Source: [Phialemoniopsis] sp. UDSM-2020 (Eukaryota; Ascomycota; Sordariomycetes; Thyridiales; Thyridiaceae). From it: a DNA stretch of 64,000 bases. This document shows, in pieces, positions 21,453 through 32,285 of this stretch (its first letter is position 1; each line of letters opens with the position of its first letter). Location: NCBI GenBank assembly GCA_018873225.1, contig JAEILZ010000005.1, positions 930,001 to 994,000 on the forward strand, given 5' to 3'. A program made the position numbers and the translations under genes. The notes beneath the pieces are model-generated. The model worked only from the letters and a program-made list of their open reading frames with translations, was not told the DNA's origin and made no database searches.

Positions 21453-23579
21453 CTAGTTTGATTTCCCCCCCTTCCTCAGCCACGGAAAGCTATCCGGGGT
21501 AAATCCGTCCACAGTTATGCCATTTCCAAGACTGGCATATTTATTCCTGGAATTGATAAAGGTCAAATCAAAGTCCTCCCATCGTACTATGGCAACAGTC
21601 TCTGCGTAATGCAACATAGTTCCAGGCCAAGGGACGAAAATTTTGCCCTTGGAATTCTTATCTACATAACAAGTTAGCAGCCGCCGGCTATCTGACGATT
21701 TGCATAACAGGAGACGATTTTGCACCTACACCAGGATCGGCAAGTACCCGACCAAGCCATGTGCGGCATTCGGGACTGGGCCCATTGATTGAATTCCGTT
21801 TGCGCCTCATTTTTGGCACAGAAGGTCTTGATACCGTCGATTTGCACACGACGCAAGATCTGTAGCATGTAAGAACTGGCTGATTCAATGCCGGGATACA
21901 GCGATCCGATGACAGGGCATATCGGTGGGTTGAAAGCTAGGGGAGTAATCACTATTAGCATTTTCTTTTCAAAAGAGAAGTTTTTGTTGTGCTGCGCACC
22001 GAAATGGTTCGGAAATCTTGCCACAAGGGCAGCCATATATGACTCTGTTGCCTTGTCTTTGCCCCAGTTCTCTGACAGGGAATAGCCACCTTGCCCAATG
22101 ATTGGGAAGCGAGGCTCATAAGAAGAATCGAATCCGGTGGCACAGACAATTGCATCCAACTCCGTCTCCTGGCCAGACGCGTCGACAATGCCCTTTTCTG
22201 TTACACGGACAATCCCACTGGTGACTAGGCTCACGTTCTCTTGCTGTAGCGCGTTCAGGTAGTGGTCACCAGGTGTATGACGCCGGCAGCCGATCTCGAA
22301 CTCGGGGATGAGGGCGTCTAGGATCTCCCTGTTTTTGATCTTGCTTTTCATATGTTCCAAAGTTTCCGCTGCCAAAGTCCTCTGTGCCTCCGAGCCCGAA
22401 CACATGGACTCCAAGAGGGTTGCTAGGATCTTTTGTAGCTTCAAGCGGTGCTCGTAGTAGTCCTCAGGGTTGCTTTCGAATCGCTTTTGCTCCTCTATGC
22501 CATCTGAGTATGCCTGTCAGCTTCTGCCCTGTGACACACCCAAGCCACGGCTTGCACCTACAGTCACTTTGCACCAGGCCATCCGAGAAATTGTGTGGTA
22601 GCATCCAAGCTGCTGTGCGCACGTAATTGACGAGCCTCTTAACTTCTATGCGCATCATTAGCCATTATCTATGCCTCATCTCGATCGACAACGACCGCGG
22701 GGTCGTGGTCATGCCACTTACCAGGTTGAAGAGCAGCAACGCACTGGACCGCACTGGCAGCGTTACCAATGACGGCAATCGTCTTTCCTCTTAGATCAGC
22801 AGTTGTGTCCCAACTTGCCGTGTGAAGAAGCTGGCCCTTGAAGGTGTGGAGGCCGTCGATATCGGGCCACTTCCAATGGTTCAAGACCCCGGTACCTTGA
22901 ATGAATATGTCACACTCTCTCCTGATGACTTCCGTATGGCCCTGGTCATCTGTCTTCTCAATGTCCACCAACCACGTAGCGCTTTCTTCCTGCCACACGG
23001 CTTGAACACCACGGTGGTTGAAGTGCATGTATTTCCGAAGGTTGTGATGGTCCACTGTCCTGTTCAGATAAGCCAGAATCTCCGGTGCCGGCGCATAGTA
23101 TTTGGACCACCGCGGATTGGGCGCCCAAGAAAACTGATAGGTGTGGGCAGGCACATCGCATGCACAACTGTCATTGTTAGATGGCGTCCGTAAGAAACGG
23201 GCAAACAAAGCAGTGGAGGTATTTACCCCGGGTAGCGATTCTCGAACCAGGTTCCGCCAAGACCAGTGTTCTTTTCGTATATTTCAAGCTCGACATTTGG
23301 TAGCTGTGTTGTAACATCATGGGCCAGTTGAATCCCGGAGATGCTGTGTTTTGGTCAATAGATGAATCTTCACCTTCGGTTCGTGCTTAGCAGGTGGTGT
23401 CAATCTTACCCTGCCCCTAGCATGATAATTCGCAGCTTCCTCGGTACAAAGGCGGTGCCCTTGATAGATCCAGTCTCCGGCCATTTCTCAGCATACGAAC
23501 CGTTGACGAGAACTATGGGCTCGTGGACGTTGCCACTATGACCGTTGGTGGTGGCAGAGTGCATCATGTAGTTGATCAT
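21453..23579 (-). CDS. Baeyer-Villiger flavin monooxygenase
   Basis: A class-B flavoprotein of 578 aa that inserts oxygen next to a ketone, using NADPH and FAD. Seven exons fit: 23410-23579, 23227-23343, 22722-23167, 22562-22645, 22000-22503, 21730-21936, 21453-21661 (579 codons). The FAD motif spans the first intron (IIMLGAG then ISGIQL). [13 protein letters not shown] follows, then the Baeyer-Villiger signature [12 protein letters not shown] (FxGxxxHxxxW-D/P) and the NADPH motif [10 protein letters not shown]. The C-terminal part has [17 protein letters not shown] and WPGTMLHY, all typical of cyclopentanone/acetophenone-type monooxygenases. It shares a 393-bp promoter with the divergent SDR at 23973. 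Position between an esterase and an SDR suggests alcohol to ketone to ester to hydrolysed product. Confidence 0.9.
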
Positions 23580-23972
23580 GGTCTTGGTCCTGTTACATTT
23601 GTCTACTTGTGGAATACGGCAGGCTCCAGACGCTATATACGCTATGTATACCCTAAAACCCAACTCATCCAAGTTCCCAAGACTGGCACAGCATCTTGAG
23701 GAGTACCTGCACTGCAAAATGTTGATTGGGGTGTGGGAGTTCCGCCTACAAGCCGGATGCTATTTCCGATTCAAAGCCCCCCACTTTCAGCTCTCCGGAC
23801 TTTGCGGAAACTTCATCCGTATGCCGTTTTGCGTTTTTGTACAACATTCAACATGATGTTTAGCATACAGTCATGTTGATTGGCTTCTTGCCTTGACCTC
23901 TACCACTCTTGACCCGTCGACCAGCAAAATCAGAGACACAAACCAGAAAACAGAGGAGCGAAGTGTTCAAAC
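23580..23972. promoter_or_regulatory. shared divergent promoter of BVMO and SDR
   Basis: This 393-base stretch lies between two divergent start codons. I see no coding sequence. It presumably drives both genes. Confidence 0.4.
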
Positions 23973-24949
23973 ATGGATAGTACCGCGCACCAACTCACTA
24001 AGGACGTGGTCGGGAAAGTTGTCATGATCACGGGAGCCGGTCGGGGTAAGGAGTTCCTGGACTCATATTGCTATATCTGCCTGACTATAGAAAAGTTTAA
24101 CTAATGAAGGAAAAAGGAATTGGACAGGCTATGGCCACCTCCTTTGCAGCACATGGTGCCAAAGCTCTCGTGCTGGCCGCACTGGAAATGGACGAGCTAA
24201 AGGAAACAGAAGAGCTCGTTCACGCCATTCGCCGGGATTGCCAGGTCCTCCGTCGTGCACTCGACGTGACAATGGAAGAGCAGGTGGCGAAGCTCGTCGA
24301 AGATGCGGCCTCCTCTTTTGGAGGGCGCATTGACGTTCTCTGTAGCAATGCAGGCATTGCTCCGCCGTTGACTCTGATCGGCGACTCAAAGCCTGACGCT
24401 TGGTGGCTAGGGCTAGAAGTCAATCTCAAGGGATGCTACCTCACCGCTCGTTATGTTCTCCCTCTGATGCAGCAGCAAAAGTATGGTCGCATTATTTTCA
24501 CGTCTTCCATAGCTGCAGGACTTGTCGAACCACTCGCTTCCAGCTACCAAATCTCAAAGCTCGCTGTCACAAGGCTGGCAGATTGCATCGACGTCGAATA
24601 CGGAGATTCAAACATCAAGGCGTTTGCGGTTCATCCCGGAAGAATCAACACCCGGTTACTGAGGTTTGTGGAGGGCGGCGATGAGCTCGACGAAGCAGAA
24701 GGTCGAACAAAGATGCCTGACAGGCCAGCGGAACATGATAATGTTTCTGATTTGCAGGACATGTGCATTTTCCTGGTATCAGCAGAAGCCGACTTTTTGA
24801 GTGGTCGATGGATAGATTCCACAAGGCATACTGATGACTTTCGCCGCGAGAGGGCCTTGATAGTGGAAAAGAACCTTCTTCGGGCCGAAGTGTCGACAGG
24901 ATGGGAGCCTGGTAGCGGAAAGATGGTACAATCGAGAACTCTTGTGTAA
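23973..24949 (+). CDS. short-chain dehydrogenase/reductase
   Basis: A classical SDR of 301 aa in two exons (23973-24045 and 24117-24949), with the 71-nt intron placed inside the cofactor motif TGAGRG-IG. Other family residues are CSNAGIA (NAG motif), the catalytic Ser in FTSSIAAG, and the Tyr/Lys pair in YQISK. HPGRINT follows, typical of the substrate loop. A C-terminal extension of ~60 residues is charged and unusual for a 250-aa SDR core. Being divergent from the Baeyer-Villiger enzyme, it may oxidise a secondary alcohol to the ketone used by that enzyme. Confidence 0.9.
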
Positions 24950-25283
24950 CGAACTTCAGAAATGAGTTAGTAATATGAACATCTTGCTCATAAGGAAGTA
25001 TGAGAGTATGCATTCTTGGAGAGAGTGTGCTGTAGCATTCCTATGTCTCGGCCTAGACTTGCGTGACATCTGCTTGAGCCTCCAATAAGAGACAAGTATC
25101 TCCAGTACAGTACATTAATACTTGATACAACACAATGAGCACAACACCCGTGTATCAAGACACAATGACAGTTGCCAGTACTGAAAAACACAATTACACT
25201 ATGATGAGATTCCACCGCCTAAAGGCCCGAAGGCATTACCTCTGTTGACTGCTTAGCCGCGCGTGATTTAGCGAATAGAGATC
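24950..25283. other. convergent 3' flanks
   Basis: This 334-base, AT-rich stretch lies between the stop of the SDR and the stop of the MFS transporter. Only untranslated 3' sequence is expected. Confidence 0.4.
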
Positions 25284-27216
25284 TCAATGCTCCGCTTCCA
25301 TCTGGTGCACCCAAGAATTGCGAGTCTGGCGCCTGAGCAGCTTGCCGTAAAAATAAAGCGGCACACCTAGCAGCATTGGCCCAGCCACCAAGCCCAACTG
25401 TACCATGACAGGGCTCAGATAACCCTTCTCCGCCGTGAGAGGCGGCACCCAGTAGCTCATGGCGAACCCACAGGTGTTCTTGACAACTGTGCCCACCACC
25501 ATAATCTCGCCAGCCACAGCATGGTACGAGTCCACGGCGTATGCGATGGCTATGGTCGGCACGGACGTCACTGTCAATCCAGTGAAGCCATAGCCGACGA
25601 CGACCAGGACAGCCCAGTGCCACCCGTACTGTTCCGCACACGCGCCGACGACGATGCCGACAACTGCTAGAAAGAAATAGGGAATGAGCACCGGCAGCCG
25701 AAACTCAGGCTCGCGAATGTTCCTGTTGCGTCGTGTGGCCCACCGCACGTACCAGTCCGAAATGGGCCCGGCAGTGCAGAGGCCGACGATGCTGCCGGCA
25801 AGAAAAGCAAAGTTGGAGTACCCGACAGCTGCAACGCCAAAGTTGTGCGGAGGCCCGCCCAGTACGGCAGATTGCGTCAGGTTCCAGTGCAAGAGCAGGT
25901 TTGCAGGGCCGGCGAGGCAGAGAGCGGCCCAGAACACGATGGGATACACAAAGATGCGGGCGCAGGAGACGACGTCCTTGAAGATGAACGTCTTCCACTG
26001 CGGATCGGGGGACATGATGAGCCCAAAAGCTGCCTTGGCAGGGCGCCCTTTGCCGACAGGGATGGTACCGGGTCCGCGTTCGTCGTTGGACGCTCCGCTG
26101 CCTTCGTGGTGAGCTGCACCCTCTTTGAGCTCAGTCGGGGTGCCCGGCAAGACTGTGACCGGAGTGTGGTTCTCCACGACGACTCCATCTGCCGGCATTG
26201 TTACCACCATACGTTTACCGGGCTCTCGATGCCACTTCGTCTCCGGAAAGCCGAACAACACGAGGATTAGACTGAGGACAGAAAAGCCGAGGCACAGCCA
26301 AAAGTAGCTTCGCCATCCGTGTCTGTTTTGAGACAATTTCAGCGTCTTGTGACCACCCAGGCGACTTAACGGGCCTAACCTACCGTGCTGCAAGGTTGCC
26401 AGAGATGACAGGGCCGATGAAGAGTCCGCCGAAGAAGAAAGTGCTGCGAAAAACACCTGTCAGGAAGCCATATTGGCGGGCCAAGCAGTATCGGCAGTCA
26501 CTTACAAATAAACTCCCATCCAGAATCCTCGATCGCGCAGGAAAAAGATGTCTGTCACGATTTGCACCATCATCGTCTCCGTTGTGGAAATGGAAAAGCC
26601 ATTGATAACGCGTGCCGCGAGGAGACTGTTGTAAGACAAGGCCCGCGCCTCCCAAATTGACGTAGCTATAGCGATGATTGAGAGAAAAGTCATCACGAAC
26701 CGCCGACCAAATACGTTTGCCATAGGAACAACGATGAAGTTGGAGTAACCCAGAAGAAGCACGGCGGCTCCAGTCAAGAGATTTAGCTGCGTGTTATCCA
26801 AATTGAACTCGGCCTGGAACAAGGGGTACATCGGCCCAATCGACAAGGACGACGTGACACCCAGAAAACAGCATATAGCTTGCACACCTGCAGTGAGATC
26901 TATGTGTAGATTTCTCAGCATCGGGAAGAGCAAGAAAGTAAAGGGCAGAATAGCGGCCAGAGAAATGCGGGCGCTTACATTTCCGTTTTGGAGACCAGTT
27001 CAGAGGGTCATAAGGATCGGCGGTCGGACGGGGAATCAGTCTGTATGAAATCTGTTAAGGAAACTCTTCTTCATCGCCGGCATCTCACAGAAGCCTTGCT
27101 TACAGGTCGTGGTCGTGATGGCCCTCGTCAGTGATGCTAATGAGTTCCGTTCCAGGAACGAAGTCCACTCGTGATGGAAAGTCGTCCATGGTAGCGGCTA
27201 CCGAGTTGGCGGACAT
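25284..27216 (-). CDS. MFS transporter (DHA1/HOL1-like)
   Basis: A 12-TM drug:H+ antiporter-type carrier of 551 aa. Five exons: 27104-27216, 26979-27040, 26506-26887, 26384-26443, 25284-26322 (552 codons). A short acidic N-terminal tail leads to the conserved ADPYDPLNWSPKRK, a hallmark of this branch. GYSNFIVVPMANVFGRR follows (motif A), then GVYFTFFFGGLFIGPVISG across the third intron. The central loop (~100 residues with many Pro/Gly/Glu) is cytosolic and variable. It ends with EKGYLSPVMVQLG and a final TM. It could import an aromatic substrate or export a product of the neighbouring enzymes. Divergent from the alcohol dehydrogenase across 479 bases. Confidence 0.9.
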
Positions 27217-27695
27217 CTTGGTTTACTAGTATGCCAGTATACCAGTAGAGATGACACAGAAAGAAATGCGCGAGCAACTCGGGAAGATGGACAATGGGCG
27301 CCCCTTTCCAGATGTCTGTCTTGCTTTTTATCGAGGTTAGGGGTGAACATTGCCGCTACTCGGACTCTGGCCATGTCGTAACCCGAAACGGCATGGCACG
27401 GCGACCGGGTGACATTTATCTCCCCGCATGAAACCCCAACCTACCCCGGAAAGCATTCCAGCCCCGGATGCAGTTCCGGAGATGCGTTTCTAATCTCCGG
27501 ACAACCATTCGTTTTGGCTGGGATCTCGCTTCTCTACCAAGACGCGGGGGTGGGTTGTGTAAGCAGTAACGGGTCGGGACTGTTACTCCACACTCTTTTG
27601 CAGACTTATGCTTAATGAAAGCTGTGCTGGAGCTTGCATTGGCTCAGGATTGTTTGACGCTGGTTCGTTAGATGCATTGGGCAAACAAACATACG
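27217..27695. promoter_or_regulatory. shared divergent promoter of MFS transporter and alcohol dehydrogenase
   Basis: A 479-base region between divergent starts, with no coding sequence I can support. Confidence 0.4.
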
Positions 27696-29034
27696 ATGGC
27701 CGCAATTCCGGATACGCAGTCAGCCATTTGGGTTGACGTCCCTGGACCGGACGCCAAGATCATCTTCAAACACGATCTCGCTGTTCCCAAGCCAAAGCCC
27801 AACGAAGTTCTGATTCGCATCGATTGCAGCGGGATATGGTGATTCTCTTCCACTACCCTGTCCTGCTTTGACATCAAGCAAGCTAATGTTGCGATGGCCC
27901 AGTCACTCCGACATTTACAATATGACTGGTGCACACCCCATGACTGTCAACGTTGCTGGGCACGAGGGGATAGGGAGAATCGTACAGCTGGGCGAAGCAG
28001 TCAAGCAGGGCCCATCTGGTGTGCACCTCGGCCAAAGGGTCGGGATCAAGTGGGTTCAGGAAACGTGCCAGTCATGTGAGGTTTGTGCCCGCGACAGCAC
28101 GCTCTGCCCCCATCAGCACAATTCCGGTAGAGACCGGCCAGGCACTTTGCAGCAATACGTGGTAGCGCCTGGTGACCAAGTGACACCGATCCCCGAGGGC
28201 ATATCGAGTACAGAGGCAGCACCGTTGCTTTGTGGTGAGTTTACCTGGTCCCAGCTTCCACTGGTGAAGAGCTGCGGCTAGGCGGGCGCATTGACGCAAT
28301 CTCGTTCTAGCCGGGTTGACACTGTACTCGGCCATCTCCAAGGCACGAGTCCAGGAAGGGGACTGGCTTGTCCTACAAGGAGCCGGCGGAGGACTAGGTC
28401 ACATGTATGACAGCACCCTCGGCCCGCAAAGCCGCGATCTCCCCAACCATTAGGAAACATATTGATCCCTCAAGTGGTATCCAAGTCGCCGTGTTGAAAG
28501 GCTTCAAAGTCATCGCCATTGATAGGTATGTTTGTCGATGATGTCACGTCTTTCAGATGCAAGAACAAACCGACTAATTCCAATTCAAACCATAGCGAGG
28601 ATAAACGGGAGTTCTGTTTATCTCAGGGTGCTCATAGCTTTTTCAGCTTCAGCGACCCCGACCTAGAGCCGAAGATCATTGCGCAGACGGGATCACTCGG
28701 CGCCCACGCCGTCATATGCTGCGTGGGTGCAGGCCCTGCCTACAGCCAGGCTCTGCGCCTGCTTCGAAGGGGCGGCACGCTTGTCTGCGTTGGATTACCA
28801 TCAGACACAAGCTATCAGCTACCCGTGGGCCCCATGGAACTTGTCGTGCGAGGGTTGAATGTGATAGGATCATCCGTGGGCACCAAAGAAGAGATGCAGG
28901 AGCTTCTACAGATGGCGGTTGGCGGAAAGATCACGCCAGTCATCAGCGTCCTGCCGTGGGAAGATTACCAAGAGGCCATTGATCTTGTCAAGGGCTCAAA
29001 GGCAAAGGGCAGGGTTGTGGTAGAGATTCATTAA
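27696..29034 (+). CDS. zinc-dependent alcohol dehydrogenase
   Basis: A medium-chain NAD(H)-dependent alcohol dehydrogenase of 352 aa, five exons: 27696-27838, 27903-28234, 28311-28404, 28475-28525, 28596-29034 (353 codons). The catalytic zinc ligands are in SGICHSDIY and AGHEGIG; the structural zinc is bound by the four cysteines of CQSCEVCARDSTLC. The cofactor motif is GAGGGLGH and is split by an intron just after it. Length and motifs match yeast ADH1-like and propanol-preferring enzymes. In this cluster it may oxidise an aryl or alkyl alcohol, but general fermentation ADHs look alike, so the link is only positional. Confidence 0.92.
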
Positions 29035-29432
29035 AAGACATACCACGACATTATGAACGAGACTTTTGTCCTCGTCAAAGGTGACAACAATTTTGTAAGT
29101 TGCAAGGCATCCGCTTTAATTTTAAGCAGATTCATACATAAGGAGGCTATTCTCTCACCATGTAGGAATCCTTTCGGAGCAAGTCTGAATCAATTGATGT
29201 GGTTTGGAGACAAAGCAGATTGTCAACAAGGAAATGAGCCAGGCCACACATGTGTCACCATATTGTCATCAAGATTGTGGGATCGTCGCATGTTCAAGCG
29301 GCTAGTCACTCCAAAACTCTACCGAACGCCATGCCGCCCTAAAACAGAAAACCATACTCCATGCTATCATCAACAGCTCGTACATCAGTACATCCAGCTG
29401 TGTTCAAGTATTCCGCAAACAGCCGAACATGG
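29035..29432. other. intergenic, convergent 3' flanks
   Basis: These 398 bases lie between the ADH stop and the stop of the minus-strand regulator-like gene. I see nothing coding. Confidence 0.4.
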
Positions 29433-30567
29433 TTAGAACCCTTGATATGACAACAGCGGTGCTGGCTCTAGTTCCCGCCGCCTTTGATCGTGTACGAACC
29501 GACCGAGGAGATCACCCAAGAATGCGTTCGAGTTGAGGGTTTGTGGACCATCTGCAACCCTTGCTAAAGCTTTCGCAGCATCTATGTGGCGTCGAGCCAT
29601 GTCGAAATCCTCGAGTATGTACTGGACAGGTCAGTCAGTGTATGTGCCACGCAGCTTCCCAGAGTGCGTTATCCCCTTACCTCATCGAATACCAGGGCTA
29701 GTGTTTTAGCCATGGACAAATCTCTAGGCGACATAGCGCCCGAGGCGAGGTCTTTTCTTAGCGACTGTATGCAAAAGATCTTGTACTGCGCCGCCAGTTG
29801 TGTGAAGAACGAAACATGGTAGTTGTTCCATGCCAGGTGTCGGCAGGCAATGAGGATCATGCCGTGGAAGAAGCCGGCATCACTTTGCGCCATGCGTACC
29901 CATTGCGTGCCAGATCTTCTGACACAATTGTGCATATCCATAATGCCTCCGCACTTCATGTACTTCATAGGCAGACATGTCCGCAAGGCATGCACATCTA
30001 TGGGGAAAGCAGTGAGTGATTGTCCGACTAATGAGAGCCTGGCGTTTTGAGCCCACAGCACGTCAACTTACAATGATGTAACAGAAAGTGATCCACACGT
30101 CTGAAAGTGAAAGAAAAGCTTGACAATGGGTCTATGCGGCTAGAGGTCAGGACGGTGAGGGGACTTGGCGGACGAGCAACTTGTGTTGATGGTGGCTCAT
30201 GTGGCTTGTGTTCTGAAGGTACCAGAGGAGCGATGTCTGCGCCCCCCGTCGGCTCAAGCTTGGGGGACACATGCAATGGCCCATTTTCGGCTTTGCGCGC
30301 CTGATATTTTGCCGTTCGAAGTCGTCTCGCTCTCGCGTGGGCTTCTCGGGCCGCATGGGAGCGGGACTGCCGCTGGGACTCGGCTGAGAACCCCGCAGGA
30401 GAGTTGGAGCAATTGATAAACCGCACGGTACGCATCGACATGCCGTCTATCAATCTTTCAGAATCGTTGACTGCCCCGGAATACAGAATCCTTCTGGGCC
30501 TTGAAGCGAAAAACACAAAGTCCTTTGGAGCATGAGTCGCTGTAGCGCCACCATTTGTCAGCTGCAC
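29433..30567 (-). CDS. fungal transcription-factor-like protein without a zinc cluster
   Basis: Three exons (30072-30567, 29681-30027, 29433-29621) give 343 aa and sum to 344 codons. The N-terminal part has the pattern FIN...SQRQSRSHAAREAHARARR, a stretch seen in fungal proteins that carry the fungal-specific transcription factor 2 domain but lack a Zn2Cys6 cluster. The middle is Pro/Ser-rich. The C-terminal part begins FRRVDHFLLHH and continues with SDAGFFHGMILIACRHL, a helical stretch typical of that domain. At 343 aa it is shorter than most relatives (about 450-600), so it may be truncated. The first intron is short (44 nt) but has a GTAAGT donor. The start could also be the ATG just before RTVRFIN. 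Confidence 0.6.
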
Positions 30568-30951
30568 ATGATGTTTCCAAAATTAGTGGGTACAATGCCA
30601 AGACTTGCGCCTTCCGAATGAGGAAAGGCTTGGTTGCTTGTCTCGACTAACACCGCACCTGAGTGAGTGCCAGACGACCGGAGGGCGGCACTTTATGCGT
30701 TGTGACGAACGGAGAGCGGATGGAATCATATCGCTCTGGCCGACGGACTGGAGAAGTGGCCGCAGGGGGCCGACTGTTGATGGCGGGAGTGCTGATTTCT
30801 AAGCTATTGCTGAAAGTATCCGACATAACTATTTTAAGGACTGTGCCTGCTAGCAATTCTGAAGTGCAGTCCAACAAACCCATCGAACAATTGTCTAACC
30901 CTAGAACTTGTCTTTAGTGAACAAGAGTCAACTTTGTTTCATACTTAAAAC
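30568..30951. other. intergenic between divergent genes
   Basis: This 384-base stretch is the presumed shared upstream region of the regulator-like gene (minus) and the SDR at 30952 (plus). I see no further gene. Confidence 0.35.
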
Positions 30952-32048
30952 ATGCCGTCATACGTCGTCACTGGGGTTTCGAGGGGTCTGGGTGTATGTG
31001 ACCCTGATGTTTGTTTTCTAATCATTAATTTTAAACTAATAAAACTGGGCAGTGGGAATTCATGAATCAGATCTCTAAAGACGAAAAGAACACTGTGATT
31101 GGACTTGTCCGTGACAAGGCGGCAACCGAGAAGAGAGTGGCCGAGGAGCTTGCTGGTCGGCAGAACATCAAGATCTTGAAGGCGGACCTGACGGATTACG
31201 CATCCCTCGAGGTAAGATCCGTGGCCCCGGAAGGAAAACACATATAGCTCGAGCCCATACTGACAACGACATCTCAGCAAGCCGCTGCCGATACAGCTGC
31301 CATTACGGGCGGCAGCGTCGACTACCTGATCGCCAACGCGGCATACGTCCCGGCTTGGGACGAGTTCAGCAACATCGGAGACTTGTACGACACAATCCCA
31401 CCACTCCCTCTGTTCTATCCACATGAACTAACAACGGATGTTCACGCAGGGCCACCGACAAGCGCCACGAGCTCGCCGGGGAGTTCCGCAAGATCATGGA
31501 CACCAACGTGCTGGCCAACATCGAGCTGTACAGCGTCTTCGTCCCCCTGGTCCGCAAGGGCACCGCCAAGAAAGTCATCGCCCTTTCCACCGGCCTCGCC
31601 GACCTCGAGCCCGTGCGCGCCTTTGATGTCGAGCCCTCGCCGCTGTACAGCGCGAGCAAGGCGGCGATGAACATGGTCAACGCCAAGTTCAGCGCCCAGT
31701 ACAAGAAAGAGGGCATCCTCTTCCTGAGCGTCAGCCCGGGACTGGTCAGCACCAAGCAGCAGCCGCGTAAGTTTCGCGCCTCTCACGCCCCTATCTCACT
31801 TCCGACTTACTTGTGGTATCTTTTACTTGTGGTATCGTATCATGCTAACTTCCTACTCCACAGCGACGCCAGAGCAGATGCAGGTTCTCATGCCCTTGAT
31901 GGCCAAGTTCCAGCAGTACGCACCGCACTTCACGGGCCCTGCGAACCCGCCAGAGGCTGTTAGCGCGGTGCTCAAGGTCATCGAGAACAGCACCTTGGAG
32001 GATGCTGGCGCTTTCCTTTCGCACCACGGCAATAAGGAGTGGCTATAA
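30952..32048 (+). CDS. short-chain dehydrogenase (C-factor/sniffer-like)
   Basis: A 269-aa SDR in five exons (30952-30993, 31053-31211, 31278-31384, 31450-31766, 31864-32048; 270 codons). Motifs: TGVSRGLG at the N-terminus, split from the next exon by the first intron; IANAAYVP in place of NNAG; the catalytic Ser in ALSTGLAD; and YSASKAAMN with the catalytic Tyr/Lys. The opening MPSYVVTGVSRGLGWEF is typical of a fungal group annotated as NAD(P)-binding C-factor-like proteins, whose substrates are mostly unknown. Introns are 59-97 nt. Confidence 0.9.
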
Positions 32049-32285
32049 GCAAGGTTCAAGAATTGTGGCAAGGTATACAAGGCCTGGAGTTGCCAGGAAG
32101 ATAGCATCTCTGCTGCAGACTTGTCTCACAGCTATCTGAGGACACAATAATTGATGTAGTTCATGTTCCATTGAGTGTCATACCAATATCGTACACAAGT
32201 CTATCAACATTTTTACGTATGCGGACAAATACAAGTCCAAGGCTCCGACTTTTAAACTTCTCTCCACATCCCTTCAATATCATGC

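Noticed and set aside
10591..29034. A secondary-metabolite biosynthetic cluster
   Set aside because: No polyketide synthase, non-ribosomal peptide synthetase, terpene cyclase or prenyltransferase is present; ring-cleaving and hydrolytic enzymes point to degradation.
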